Part shown: in pieces, positions 1 to 8,465 of the stretch
Position numbering within the stretch: the stretch's first letter is position 1
Layout: each line of letters begins with the position of its first letter
Source of the DNA: Hanleya hanleyi
Taxonomy: Eukaryota; Mollusca; Polyplacophora; Lepidopleurida; Hanleyidae
Length of the DNA stretch: 64,000 nt
Direction of reading: 5' to 3'
NCBI GenBank assembly: GCA_036873755.1
Contig: JAVTVY010020403.1
Span: 1-64,000 of the forward strand
Translations under genes and position numbers: made by a program
Notes under the pieces: model-generated
What the model was told of the DNA's origin: nothing
Databases searched by the model: none
What the model saw: the letters and a program-made list of their open reading frames with translations, nothing else

Positions 1-355
1 GCTCTCTGTGATCGCATCACTAGTGGCATTCGTCTCCCCGGGCTCATCTTCACTGGGTCTGACCCTCCCGGGTGCCACTTTAGTGGGAAGTTGTCGCCCA
101 AACCGTAGAGACGGGGCATGAATCAAACGCTGATGCCGTCTTAACTGACTGGGTCGTTTGAAGACCTCATTCATTACATTGTTCCGTCGCGCCCTCGTGG
201 AATGAGCGTTCGTGGCGCAGTAAAGGATCCTCCCGATGAAATGACCGTGCGCAGGTTATACAAGTATACCGTGCGCCGTTGTGGATGGAGTACTCGTGCC
301 GTCGCAAATCTTCTGGGCGAGTAAACTGCTTCTGGGAAGTTGTGCAAGTGAACAT
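1..355 (-). pseudogene. C2H2 zinc-finger protein, 5' part, frameshifted, runs off the window
   Basis: The first 62 codons (355 down to 167) encode two C2H2-type fingers closely similar to the start of the element B protein at 62783. Finger 1 has lost its second cysteine (CTTS instead of CTTC), while finger 2 keeps the final histidine that the element B copy has changed to tyrosine. A few bases are missing after residue 61 relative to element B, so the frame hits a stop at 167. Homology continues in another frame to the window edge through finger 3 and the linker. By the element B copy the full product is a three-finger protein with a conserved C-terminal domain, probably nucleic-acid binding. 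The upstream TATA box is at 492-499. Confidence 0.7.
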
Positions 356-359
356 CTTG

Positions 360-795
360 GTGGTTGACAGTGTCGTAGCTCCCCTCGTCAGAAAGGCTCA
401 GGCTGGTGAGGCAGGCTTAGGGTGGTCAGGCAGGCTCAAACTGGCGAGGTGAAGCAGGTCAATGAATGCAGCAATGCCCTAAAAATTCTCACTTTTATAC
501 ACCTACATAGAAGTGCCCGGATGCAGGCGCGGACGTCACCGAAAACCCCCACAAACAACTCACCACATGCAGTCGCCTCCTCAAGACCCACATACATACC
601 CGGATCAAAGACACGGACGTCAGCGAAAAAAAACCCCACAGACACCTCACTACATGCAGTCGCCTCCTGAAGAACCTCATACATACCCGGATGCAGGCGC
701 GGACATCAGCGAAAATTAAACCACATACACCTCAGTACATGCAGTCGCCGCCTCAAGACCCTCATACATACCCGGATGCAGGCGCGGACGTCAAG
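360..795 (-). promoter_or_regulatory. Long promoter cassette for the C2H2 gene (copy 1)
   Basis: On the minus strand a TATA box (TATAAAAG, + strand 492-499) lies downstream of four modules at about 515-540, 598-624, 686-710 and 771-795. Each contains an ETS-like core (CCGGAT) and most a CRE-like half site (GACGT). Between TATA box and start codon is a leader rich in CAGGCTGGTCAGG-type repeats (380-465). The TATA region, leader and module recur at 8510-8760, and the module plus TATA recur upstream of both C2H2 genes in element B. ETS and CRE assignments are inferred from the motifs only. Confidence 0.6.
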
Positions 796-800
796 TGCCC
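515..800. repeat. Tandem repeat, about 85-bp unit, 3.3 copies
   Basis: Units begin at about 515, 598, 686 and 771, spaced 83-88 bp, each with the CCGGATG..GGCGCGGACGT module followed by an A/C-rich stretch and the word ACATGCAGTCGCC. Short ORFs across it are by-products of the repeat. Confidence 0.75.
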
Positions 801-1090
801 ATGGCTACTTTCTCCACGGTGTTCAAGGCCAGTTTGACGAATCCCCACATGTCTGGTATAGCCTTCATGCATTATGTTCATATAGAAAACACACAAGACA
901 GGCTTTTTTGGTGAGATCTCATTTTGTTTTTTATTCAACAATAAATAACAATAACAACGTGAGAACAACCATGTGAAAACGGAAGCCCAGGGGGCTTGTA
1001 CACTGAAATCGATAGAACTTAAGCCCAGAACAGGGGGCTTTTCGTGAAAGAACTTAAGCCCAGAACAGGGTGCTTGTACATTCAAAGAAC
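800..1090. other. 3' flank of the protease gene with short repeats
   Basis: There is no gene here. Three copies of a word around GAACTTAAGCCCAGAAC (about 1013-1110) run into the protease 3' end, so the last protease codons lie in the repeat. An AATAAA on the minus strand (+ TTTATT, 929-934) is a plausible polyadenylation signal for the minus-strand genes. Confidence 0.5.
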
Positions 1091-1564
1091 TTAAGCCCAG
1101 AACGGGGCTTGTACATTGAAATGATGGGCGGCCCAGTCATATACGACTACATCGCTGTCCTCGGCCTTGGGGTACTCGTCAAACATCTGTACGATGGTAG
1201 ATAAGGTTCTTCCCCGGCATCGATGGTACAGGTAAAACAAGCAATATTGTCCGCACACGCTACTGGTCAGGCTTTGCAACGTTTGACTGTTCCAGCACCA
1301 CGTCTCTGTGCCTTGATCCATGAAGTCTGTTAAATCGGGATGGAGGGGTGGCAGGCCGTACGGGTCAAAGTATTCGCCCTGCTGTTCTGTCAAGTACACG
1401 GCCACCCAATGTTTACCGGGCCGATCCATCGGGTCCGTGTTGAGAACGTAAGCAGCAGGATACATACGGTCTAATGGGAACACATCTCGGGCGAACACCC
1501 CTTGAAAAACCATACGTGTCTCTGGGTCATTCTCCAGCACGGTGGTTATCTGGTCTGTATCCAT
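1091..1564 (-). CDS. Adenain-like cysteine protease (Polinton PRO)
   Basis: This 157-residue protein has the layout of adenovirus/Polinton maturation proteases, papain-like enzymes that cleave capsid precursors during virion assembly. The catalytic His is in KHWVAVYL (His52), the acidic partner in YFDPYG (Asp67), and the nucleophile is the second cysteine of SSVCGQYCLF (Cys108), with glutamines 94-98 available for the oxyanion hole. The open frame begins further upstream (1582), but the start chosen at 1564 lies one base after the capsid stop codon (1566-1568), matching the tight packing elsewhere. It is the best preserved enzyme of element A, with all catalytic residues present. The C-terminal residues lie in a short repeat. 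Confidence 0.85.
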   Translation of the reverse strand: MDTDQITTVLENDPETRMVFQGVFARDVFPLDRMYPAAYVLNTDPMDRPGKHWVAVYLTEQQGEYFDPYGLPPLHPDLTDFMDQGTETWCWNSQTLQSLTSSVCGQYCLFYLYHRCRGRTLSTIVQMFDEYPKAEDSDVVVYDWAAHHFNVQAPFWA

Positions 1565-1565
1565 G

Positions 1566-2755
1566 TTAGGTGGCAAAGTCACACAGGACGTTGCGCGCCT
1601 TGTCTACTTGAATGATGTTGTCAAACTCGGCTCGGGCAAAGTGGATTTCCAACCGTAAATTGCCTTGCTTGGCCAGGGCCAGCTGATGGTCGTTCTCTAA
1701 GGTGGGGGTCGATCGAAACAGAACAACGTGTATCCGTTCGCGTAGTCCCCCGACTGATCATATTCCCTTCGTCCTGGTTGATTTGACCGGTAGCTGGAAA
1801 CAGGCTCTGATAGGCTCGAATGAAATTCGCGCGCCCAAAGTTCGGTGTTAAGGCCGTGGCTGGGACCTGTTGTCCATCCACATGCAGCTCCGCTGAAACT
1901 GGTATTTTCCATACAGGCCAGGATCAATCGCTTGGGTAGTTCCCCCAGGAACAGGTTTTCTTTGTAGCCGCTCATATTTCCAGCTGACACAGAGAACAAT
2001 TTGGTTTGCACACGTCGGATAGGGTACTGGGCTGGTTTTGTTTCCAATGCTTTAAGGTGTCCCAATTGAACGGCTGGATTCGGTTTCACTTTTCGGACAT
2101 ACAGGACTGCGTCTTAGATGACAATCTTATAGTCAGCTGCATGCCCTTCTACGTTAGTGGCCATCAAGTCGAAGATCGGAGGCGCCCGTATCAGTCGGAT
2201 TTTGATGGGGGTCTTGTTCAAGAGATACCGCTCTTGCATGAAAATGTCTGCGTGCAGTCGACCCATGAGACCCACCGAGACGCCGTTTGCGGTGAAAGCC
2301 TTCCGTTTGTTATATCCCGCATTGTCGTTCTCTGCGTCCATGTGCTCGTCTGTGTCTTGGTAGAATAAAGCGGCTGTCAGCTGAGATTGTTTAGCCTCTC
2401 GTCCATGCGACAACAGCGTCTCGATGTAGGCTCGATAGGGGTACGCGTTGGTCGAGTCACTGATGAGTTTGTCGCAGAGAAATATATCCACCTGTTGAAA
2501 CATAGAGTGCAGCCAGAGATTCGTCGGGCCCACCGTTGCTGGAGCCATCCCCATTGACGACCTTGGCTTTCACATACAAGTATGTATGGGATAAAGCCAC
2601 ATAGGCCGTATCCGCATTACTGATGGTGAACTCGATGGGCCCTGTTTCGTTGATGCTGGAGAGCGGAAGATGCTCCACCCATAATCCTTGTTCGACACTG
2701 GTCTGTGTGGATTTGTGGATGTGGAGGGGCAGGACTCTGCATGGATCAAGGACAT
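1566..2755 (-). pseudogene. Capsid protein, F54H12.2-like, frameshifted
   Basis: Homology to the widespread invertebrate F54H12.2-like family, found beside F54H12.3-like integrases, runs across several frames: the QTSVEQGLWVE segment near 2690, the NLWLHSMFQQVDIFLCDKL segment near 2520, KALETKPAQYPIRRV and LFLGELPKRL near 1920-2040, then a C-terminal stretch in another frame ending at 1566. Expected length is about 395 residues, close to the family. I infer a hexon-like jelly-roll capsid protein; a minor capsid role is possible. Frameshifts lie about 2720-2735, 2540, 2090-2110, 1880 and 1690. The start at 2755 gives a serine/cysteine-containing N-terminus resembling relatives. The next gene, the protease, starts one base beyond the stop. 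Confidence 0.75.
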
Positions 2756-2842
2756 GTTTAAGAAAAGATATCCTGGGTCTTCGATGTGCGTCGTCGCTGG
2801 GTCGGTCGTCGACTGGTGCGTGGTCTCGGTGGTGCAGGTCTT

Positions 2843-3385
2843 TTATTCCGTACGGTGCGTTGTGATTTGGCACCATCCTCGAGGATCGATGTGCGACCTG
2901 CATTGACGCATCAGGTCATTCACTGAATCCGTCATGTGGGTCGCGGTGATCACTTGATTCTGTACCAGTAGTTCGCCTTTATCATTCCAAGTCATGTTAG
3001 GATTCTGTTTCATTCGTTGTAATACCATGCCAGCTAGTTTCTTGAACGATGCAGGTACACTCTTCAGCACTTCGTCTTCCACCAACTGTGGGTCTGTGGG
3101 TGGTACCCCTGGTAATGGCGGCTGTTGGAGCGATGCTAACGTCGGCGGTGTGTCGCATGGTGGTGGTGATGGTGGTGGGGTAGAGAGGGTTTTGTATTGG
3201 TCCATGAACATCATGTACCGTTGAAGCGTCTGATTGTACCGTTATACTTTCTCACTGTCGCTTAACCCCGGTCTTTGTAAGATCTGTTGCATCTCTTCAA
3301 CGAGGGTGTTTATGGTCTTCACCGTAGGTGGAACAGGGTAGGGCGATTGGAGGTTTTGAAGGGACCGTGGTTCGACGAGGACCAT
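2843..3385 (-). pseudogene. Small Polinton-associated protein with in-frame TAA
   Basis: The frame starting at 3385 encodes a helical N-terminal region followed by a TAA at 3242-3244 and then, in the same frame, RYNQTLQRYMMFMDQYKTL, a proline-rich linker (PPPSPPP) and a second conserved part (NPNMTWNDKGELLV). From memory, small proteins of F54H12.2-type elements have the same order. The single stop interrupts a conserved segment, so this looks like a nonsense mutation; initiation at the later methionine (3214) could give a 123-residue remnant. The C-terminus after RSHIDPRGW also seems to have slipped frame. Function unknown; the position before the capsid gene suggests a virion or scaffold role. 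Confidence 0.6.
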
Positions 3386-3398
3386 TTTTTCGTGTGGT

Positions 3399-3749
3399 TC
3401 ATTGTCGGCCGAAGAGTCCACACAATACTGGGCCCAACACGGAAGCGGCCAACGGTGCTAAGATGGCCCCGAGAAAGCCGCCTTTCGGTAACATCTTTTT
3501 CTTTTGTGTTTGAGAGACTCGCTTCTGGACTAGGGTTCGAAGACCTGTCTTATGCTTGGTCAACTTGGTCTTCTGAGCCGGAGTCAGTGGTACGTTGCCT
3601 TTTAACAGGTTGCACCCGATCTCGCACAGACAGCGTACAAGGTCAGGGTCCGCACCGCGTACAATGGTTCGGACCAACTCGGGTGGGGCCGTCTTCAATA
3701 CACGGAGCGTCGGAGCGTGCTTCCGTACTCGCGCAGACATCATGTACAA
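3399..3749 (-). CDS. Small basic minor virion protein (adenovirus pX/pVI-like)
   Basis: This 116-residue open frame has a helical N-terminal half with a conserved-looking segment GNVPLTPAQKTKLTKHKTGL (residues about 50-69), a lysine/arginine-rich middle (QKRVSQTQKKK) and a hydrophobic glycine-rich C-terminus (GGFLGAILAPL...GLFG, about residues 92-115). Basic plus amphipathic/hydrophobic character and position between ATPase and capsid fit the small minor virion proteins of Polintons and adintoviruses that bind DNA or act on membranes; this role is inferred. A TATA-like word (GATAAAAAG on the minus strand, + 3776-3784) lies about 30 bp upstream. The frame is intact. Confidence 0.6.
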   Translation of the reverse strand: MYMMSARVRKHAPTLRVLKTAPPELVRTIVRGADPDLVRCLCEIGCNLLKGNVPLTPAQKTKLTKHKTGLRTLVQKRVSQTQKKKMLPKGGFLGAILAPLAASVLGPVLCGLFGRQ

Positions 3750-3899
3750 CTAATGCCAGAACCCACAACTCTGCTCTTTTTATCTACCTCAGAGAACAGA
3801 GACAAAGTCAAGCATGCTGTGGTATTAATTCTTTTTATTATCCCCATCATCAAACACACACACACTTCAGCTGGGGGAGCCACTATGGGTGTGTTTACA

Positions 3900-4524
3900 T
3901 TATTTTTGCATGTACATGTGGTGGGTCTCTCCGGAAAAGATGCCGGTCCGTAGTCGAAGGTGGTCGGGGGTGGCTTGCTTGAGGTCGAAGAGCATATACC
4001 CGTGCTGAGGGGTTGTCGCATCTTTGAAGGCTTCCAACGCAAACGATGTGCGGCCGGGATACATCTGTCTCGCCAGGTGCAGCAGTTGAGTGGTATCTCT
4101 CGGGTTTTTGAAGACCACCAGGTAGTGGGCATTTAAGCTGATGTTCCGATGTTCTTTGTTTTTACTGAACAGATTCTGCACAACTGCCTTTGGTAAAGAG
4201 TTGGGTGACCCGCGCATCCGTCTCCGCCTTGAGATCATCCAGAACCACCAAGGTGTCCGGTTCCAAATCGGCCAGGTTGGGTAGGCCTTCCACGAACGTG
4301 ATGTGGGGCATTGCTGCATACGCTGCCTGCCATTCTCCGTAACACCACACGATTCGAGCAATGGGTGGGGTGATCATGCTGTCGGTGTGTTGAAGGAGCT
4401 TTCTGACGAAGTGCGTTTTGCCGGAACCCGTCGGTTCACTGTGAGGGATGAAATCCGGTGGGTTTTCAGACGTAGTGGGTGTACTTGGTGTAGGTGTTGA
4501 CTGTATACTTGGTGTAGAGCTCAA
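3900..4524 (-). pseudogene. FtsK/HerA-type genome-packaging ATPase, frameshifted
   Basis: The first frame (4524-4162) has a serine/threonine/proline-rich lead, a Walker A motif EPTGSGKTHF (residues 30-39) and a Walker B motif LVVLDDLK (92-99), as in Polinton/A32-like DNA packaging ATPases that pump the genome into the capsid. The first glycine of the usual GPTGSGKT is glutamate here. The C-terminal half (VVQNLFSKNKEHRNISLNAHY, YLVVFKNPRDTTQ and the IFSGETHHMY tail) lies in another frame ending at 3900. At the junction (about 4180-4200) around ten codons usual in the family also seem missing, so a small deletion plus frameshift is likely. The start overlaps the preceding gene by ATGA. Confidence 0.8.
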
Positions 4525-4838
4525 TGTGGCTTGTACACGTGGTGTGGTGGTGGTGATGGGTTCGTTACGGGGTTGACTGGTGCTATCTGTAGACTTGTTT
4601 CACTTTCACTCACAGCTGGAGTTCTCAGTTGGTTAAGTAGCGTGCTGACATAGACTACGTCGTAAAACACACCTCCGTACAACACACTCAGCAGGGTTAG
4701 CAATATCACCATAAATCCCACTTGCGCTTTGCGCGTTTTGGGAGACGCTGTGTTTAGAGGCAGCTGCTGTTTGTCCATAGCACCGTGGTCGAACGTGGAA
4801 TGAAGGATGACGGCAGTGGTGTCTGGCTTTATAATCAT
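4521..4838 (-). CDS. Small single-pass membrane protein
   Basis: I do not recognise this family. The chosen start at 4838 overlaps the integrase stop as ATGA (4835-4838) and gives about 105 residues; the open frame extends upstream to 4892 inside the integrase. A polar N-terminus (MIIKPDTTAVIL) is followed by a hydrophobic segment (VGFMVILLTLLSVLYGGVF, about residues 40-58), then a serine/proline-rich tail. Its end overlaps the ATPase start (4521-4524). Position between integrase and ATPase is that of accessory virion genes; a membrane or penetration role would be speculation. The frame is intact. Confidence 0.5.
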   Translation of the reverse strand: MIIKPDTTAVILHSTFDHGAMDKQQLPLNTASPKTRKAQVGFMVILLTLLSVLYGGVFYDVVYVSTLLNQLRTPAVSESETSLQIAPVNPVTNPSPPPHHVYKPH

Positions 4839-5889
4839 TTCACCTGGTTGGCAGCGACCCAGGAATTGATGGAACTGGGCCAGCCTTGCCATTTGACGAA
4901 ATGAAACAGTTTGCCACGTCGACGTTCCGTTTTCAAAAGCTGCTCCACCGTGTAGTAGTCTTGCCTTGGTTTTACGACAGGCTGTAAATCCGTCTCGTAA
5001 AACGTCCCTAGCAACGGTTCACCTTGAAGATCTTCCAGTTCATAGACTCGCTGCTGTCGGGGTAGGCGCCGTTTAATCAGGAAGTGCTCATCGCTCTAGT
5101 TGGGCAAGTAACTTTTCTCAAATTGACCTTTGACTTTACTGATCCGTACAGGGTCCCCTCCTTCGTCGTTCGCTGCGATTGGCTGGGGTACGAGACACGC
5201 CGGACTTGGGCTTCATTGCGTTGGGTCACGGTAATGGGGGCTCTCTCTATACTCCGGTGATAGGCTCGATTGTAACCACTCACAAGTTTCGGGAGAACAT
5301 CGATGTACCGCCTTGTATTCTAAAAGGTGAAATATTTATACATGCGGCCTTTGAATGTCCTGTTGAACCTTTCCACCACAGAAGCCTTGGTCTCGTTGTA
5401 CGTATAGAAGAAAAACACCTTCTGGGCTCTCAGAAACTGTTGGAACGGTCTGTGGAGGAATTCCGTGCCTTCGTCGGTTTGCAAATACATGGGTTTGCGC
5501 CCGGTCTTGAAGATGTCCTTGAACGCCGCAATGAGATTCGCCCCCGTTTTCGTTCGGATGGGTACCACCCACGCATACTTCGACAGGATATCGATGCACG
5601 TCAAGATATACCGATTTCCATCGTTGTGTTTGGCAAAGGCGCTCATATCGACCAAATTCGCTTGCCATTGGGCATCTAGTCCTCCCACGATGACCCGGTT
5701 CCGTAGAAAATGACGACGGGCAGCTCGATGTAAGGTATAGGTGTCTTGTTTTCTTAACCAATCTCGGACTTGACCACGTTGTATCCCCTGGGGTTTGGCC
5801 GCTCGATAGAGAGCCGTCAATGCACTATAGGCCGCCGGACTGTCGGGGCTGTAGTATAAGTTATCCAACACCTTCTCCCAGCTCTTCAT
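4835..5889 (-). pseudogene. RVE-family integrase with chromodomain (F54H12.3-like), nonsense and frameshift
   Basis: This is the Polinton integrase, which inserts element DNA into the host. Residues 1-189 contain the DDE core: Asp81 (LVDMSAF), Asp139 (LQTDEGTEF) and Glu173 (VVERFNRTFKGRM). An in-frame TAG at 5320-5322 follows MYKYFTF; the same frame then continues through the SGYNRAYHRSI segment. A second break near 5090-5100 puts the rest in another frame, ending in a recognisable chromodomain (DYYTVEQLL, KLFHFVKWQGWP, about 4850-4970). Stop codon 4835-4837. Full length would be close to 350 residues, normal for the family. Catalytic residues are kept, but the protein cannot be made whole. 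The promoter TATA is at 5923-5932. Confidence 0.85.
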
Positions 5890-5916
5890 GGTGACAAATG
5901 ATGATGGACCCTGGCT

Positions 5917-6382
5917 CTATCGTTTATTTATAACGGGTATATCTTGGGCCGGAGTTTGTTCTTTGGCTTCTGCCAGCACAGTGTCCATGGTAAATGACCA
6001 GTCCAACTCGTCTGATGACCGCTTGATAAACACTTGATCCACATCTACCACGGCATCTTCCAATGCAGACCATAGATCAGGGTGAAGGGTAAAATGCACT
6101 GTACCCCCATCTAGCCGAGCCAATTGAGCAAAGAAAGTTCCGCGTCTGATGTACACATCGTGACACAAGTGGATGAGGTCGCCGTCCAGTTCACCAGACA
6201 ACACCCGTTTGAATTTGGTCCAGCCCTCCCGGGACAGACGAATGTGGGCCGGGCACGGTTGTGTAGGGTCCGCATCACAGATGTCTCCCACCTCCTCCAT
6301 GATATCGACCTTATCCGCATAAACGTGCAGGAAAACCTCGGGTTGTCAAGCTGAGACACGCCAGTATTATATGCTCCGTCAT
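5917..6382 (-). pseudogene. Accessory protein, GWTKFKRVLSGELDG family, paralog 1
   Basis: I do not recognise this family. The frame from 6300 gives 127 residues containing REGWTKFKRVLSGELDG, then a strand-rich stretch (DVYIRRGTFFAQL), FTLHPDLWSALEDAV and the motif RSSDELDWSF. Two further copies lie at 6425-6993 and 7531-7943. The likely start is 6382 (MTEHIIL), but a one-base slip around 6335-6340 separates it from the main frame, unless translation begins at 6300. The FTLHPDLWSALEDAV segment preserved here is disrupted in the other two copies, so this is the most complete core. TATA box at 6422-6430. The gene lies head-to-tail upstream of the integrase. Function unknown. Confidence 0.5.
5923..5932 (-). 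promoter_or_regulatory. TATA box of the integrase gene block
   Basis: The minus strand reads TATAAATAAA about 35-45 bp before the integrase start (5889). It resembles the TATAAATA boxes of the other element A genes. Confidence 0.5.
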
Positions 6383-6421
6383 GGTCAGTACGTGAATGGT
6401 ACCAGATTTGATTGTCTCTCG

Positions 6422-6430
6422 TATTTATAG
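6422..6430 (-). promoter_or_regulatory. TATA box, accessory paralog 1
   Basis: CTATAAATACGAGAG on the minus strand lies about 40 bp before the start at 6382. The word TATAAATACG recurs in element B at 62265. Confidence 0.55.
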
Positions 6431-6993
6431 GGAGAACCCCGTGAGATGAAAGGATCGGGTGGTCATGTCACTGGGCTGACTGAGTCTAGCCGGATAATCA
6501 ATGGTATCCTCGTCTGCCTCCGCTTCATTGCTAGAAATTTGTTCATTGGGTTCTGCCGCCGCTTCTCTCATGGCACGAGTCCACTCCAACTCGTCTGATG
6601 ACCGCTCGTCCGGTGTAAACAGCTGGTCCACGATAGGTACCACTTTCTCGAAGGCTGTTCACAGGGCGAAGCCTCGCGTAGGTCTTGGTAACCATGGTAA
6701 CGGCCCAGGCGTGGGAAGAAAGGTCCACGGTGTACGTAGATGGCATTGTCTATGTGGATGAGGTTTCCGTCGAGCTCACCGCTCAACACCCGTTTAAATT
6801 TGGTCCAGCCGTCACGGTGGAGCGTAACCGTATTAGATACGGTCTCAGTGCGCGACCAGCAAACATCTCCACGGTCTTCAACGAGGGTGACTTTATCTTC
6901 ATAGTCGTGCAACCCCACCCGGGGTGTAAGGGGAAGGATGGCTCGTAGGACTGGTGACATGGTTGACCCAATGACGAACGGTGAATGACGCAC
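6425..6993 (-). pseudogene. Accessory protein, GWTKFKRVLSGELDG family, paralog 2, frameshifted
   Basis: The first frame (6993 down) starts MRHSPFVIGS, includes a hydrophobic stretch (PVLRAILPLTP) and RDGWTKFKRVLSGELDGN, then slips near 6690 where an ACCATGGTA-type duplication is present relative to paralog 3. The C-terminal part (VDQLFTPDERSSDELEW and an acidic tail) is in another frame ending at 6425. The region where paralog 1 has HPDLW is shortened. The 5' two thirds of the gene lies within the 958-bp tandem duplication. Function unknown. Confidence 0.5.
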
Positions 6994-7010
6994 ACGGTGT
7001 CTGACCCTCG

Positions 7011-7019
7011 TATTTATGG
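7011..7019 (-). promoter_or_regulatory. TATA box, accessory paralog 2
   Basis: CCATAAATACGAGGG on the minus strand, about 20 bp before the start at 6993. The same word serves paralog 3 at 7961-7969. Confidence 0.5.
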
Positions 7020-7032
7020 TCAGGTCCCACTG

Positions 7033-7360
7033 TCAATGCCACAGCGCCAGGGTCAATAGGGCAAAGACTATTGTGAGGCCAACCAGCCGTCGCTGGTTCC
7101 GGCGTGAGCGCTCGTGGTCCATAGCCCGAGCATCAAGGATGGCGGTCATAGTCCAGTAGTGGTGAGTGATGGCACACCTCTCCATCGAGTGCACTCTGTC
7201 GAGGACCGCTTCTGTGAACTCGTTCAGGATCTGGCGTCGCCCCCTCGTTGTCGTCGCCATCTGCAAACATGGACCGGACCACTGCTCGGTAACCCGTGAG
7301 TGAATTCACCATGGTGGCATGCTGTAAAATGCGAGTCGCATAGGGCTGGATCTCCGTCAT
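7033..7360 (-). pseudogene. Tail-anchored small protein, copy 1, frameshifted
   Basis: This is the duplicate of the intact gene at 7983-8309. It starts MTEIQPYATRILQHAT and ends in the same hydrophobic tail, but one extra C in a short C run near 7240 shifts the frame after about residue 40. The tail-encoding half remains open from 7266. Promoter elements are identical in layout to copy 2 (TATA 7406-7413, CCAAT 7479-7485). Confidence 0.6.
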
Positions 7361-7405
7361 GGCTCTGCAACCGTAGAAATGAAGGTGTGGGATCCAGAGG
7401 GATGT

Positions 7406-7485
7406 GTTTTATAGACCATGTCACACATGCGCGCCTATACGTAGCTCTACGGTTGTAGTCCGTGATACGTACTATTCTGATTGGT
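7406..7485 (-). promoter_or_regulatory. CCAAT/TATA promoter, tail-anchored gene copy 1
   Basis: On the minus strand CCAAT (+ 7479-7485, TGATTGG) lies about 66 bp upstream of TATAAAAC (+ 7406-7413), which lies about 46 bp before the start at 7360. The spacing is that of classical RNA polymerase II promoters. Confidence 0.6.
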
Positions 7486-7530
7486 TAGTGCAAAAAGAGA
7501 GCAACAACAACAACGATTACAGCGCCGGAG

Positions 7531-7943
7531 GCACGAGTCCACTCCAACTCGTCTGATGACCGCTCGTCCGGTGTAAACAGCTGGTCCACGATAGGTACCA
7601 CTTTCTCGAAGGCTGTTCACAGGGTGAAGCCTCGCGTAGGGTCTTGGTAACGGCCCAGGCGTGGGAAGAAAGGTCCACGGTGTACGTAGATGGCATTGTC
7701 TATGTGGATGAGGTTTCCGTCGAGCTCACCGCTCAACACCCGTTTAAATTTGGTCCAGCCGTCACGGTGGAACGTAACCGTATTCGATACGGTCTCAGTG
7801 CACGACCAGCAAACATCTCCACGGTCTTCAACGAGGGTGACTTTATCTTCATAGACGTGTAACCCCACCCGGGGTGTAAGGGGAAGGATGGCTCGTAGGA
7901 CTGGTGGCATGCTTGATCCAATGACGAACGGTGAATGACACAC
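7531..7943 (-). pseudogene. Accessory protein, GWTKFKRVLSGELDG family, paralog 3, truncated
   Basis: Starting at 7943, the frame encodes MCHSPFVIGS, the PVLRAILPLTP stretch and RDGWTKFKRVLSGELDGN, then meets TGA at 7617 directly after RGFTL, exactly where paralog 1 reads FTLHPDLW. The same frame continues beyond the stop through a VDQLFTPDERSSDELEW-type segment to the duplication junction at 7531. It is nearly identical to paralog 2 apart from the local slip there. TATA box at 7961-7969. Function unknown. Confidence 0.5.
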
Positions 7944-7960
7944 ACTCTGTCCGACCCTCG

Positions 7961-7969
7961 TATTTATGG
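7961..7969 (-). promoter_or_regulatory. TATA box, accessory paralog 3
   Basis: CCATAAATACGAGGG on the minus strand, about 20 bp before the start at 7943. Duplicate of 7011-7019. Confidence 0.5.
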
Positions 7970-7982
7970 TGAGGTCCCACTG

Positions 7983-8309
7983 TCAATGCCACAGCGCCAG
8001 GGTCAATAGGGCACAGACTATTGTGAGGCCAACCAGCCGTCGCTGGTTCTGGCGTGAGCGCTCGTGGTCCATAGCCCGAGCATCAAGGATGGCTGTCATA
8101 GTCCAGTAGTGGTGAGTGATAGCACACCTCTCCATCGTGTGCACTCTGTCGAGGACCGCTTCTGTGAACTCGTTCAGGATATGGCGTCGCCCCTCGTTGT
8201 CGTCGCCATCTGCAAACATGGACCGAACCACTGCTCGGTAACCCGTGAGTGAATTAACCACGGTGGCATGCTGTAAAATGCGAGTCGCATAGGGCTGGAT
8301 CTCCGTCAT
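7983..8309 (-). CDS. Tail-anchored small protein, copy 2 (intact)
   Basis: I do not recognise this family. The 108-residue protein has a helical, charged cytosolic-type body (MTEIQPYATRILQHATVV..., with FTEAVLDRVHTMERCA near residue 50) and a single hydrophobic C-terminal segment (LVGLTIVCALLTLALWH, last 17 residues) preceded by basic residues (RSRQNQRR). That is tail-anchored topology, so insertion into a cellular or virion membrane is plausible. The start is supported by a TATA box 46 bp and a CCAAT box about 120 bp upstream. It is the outermost intact gene before the presumed element end. Confidence 0.55.
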   Translation of the reverse strand: MTEIQPYATRILQHATVVNSLTGYRAVVRSMFADGDDNEGRRHILNEFTEAVLDRVHTMERCAITHHYWTMTAILDARAMDHERSRQNQRRLVGLTIVCALLTLALWH

Positions 8310-8354
8310 GGCTCTGCAACCGTAGAAATGAAGGTGTGGGATCCAGAGGGATGT

Positions 8355-8434
8355 GTTTTATAGACCATGTCCCACATGCGCGCCTATACGTAGCTCTACG
8401 GGTGTAGTCCGTGATACGTACTATTCTGATTGGT
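8355..8434 (-). promoter_or_regulatory. CCAAT/TATA promoter, tail-anchored gene copy 2
   Basis: TATAAAAC on the minus strand (+ 8355-8362) with CCAAT at + 8428-8434, the same layout as copy 1. Confidence 0.6.
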
Positions 8435-8465
8435 TAGTGCAAAAAGAGAGCAACAACAACAAAGA

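Noticed and set aside
3287..3982. 231-codon plus-strand frame
   Set aside because: Antisense to the minus-strand virion genes, no domain, and the opposite strand has recognisable homology.
5320..5322. Programmed stop-codon readthrough in the integrase
   Set aside because: A second frameshift and stops in other genes of the same element make plain decay the simpler explanation.
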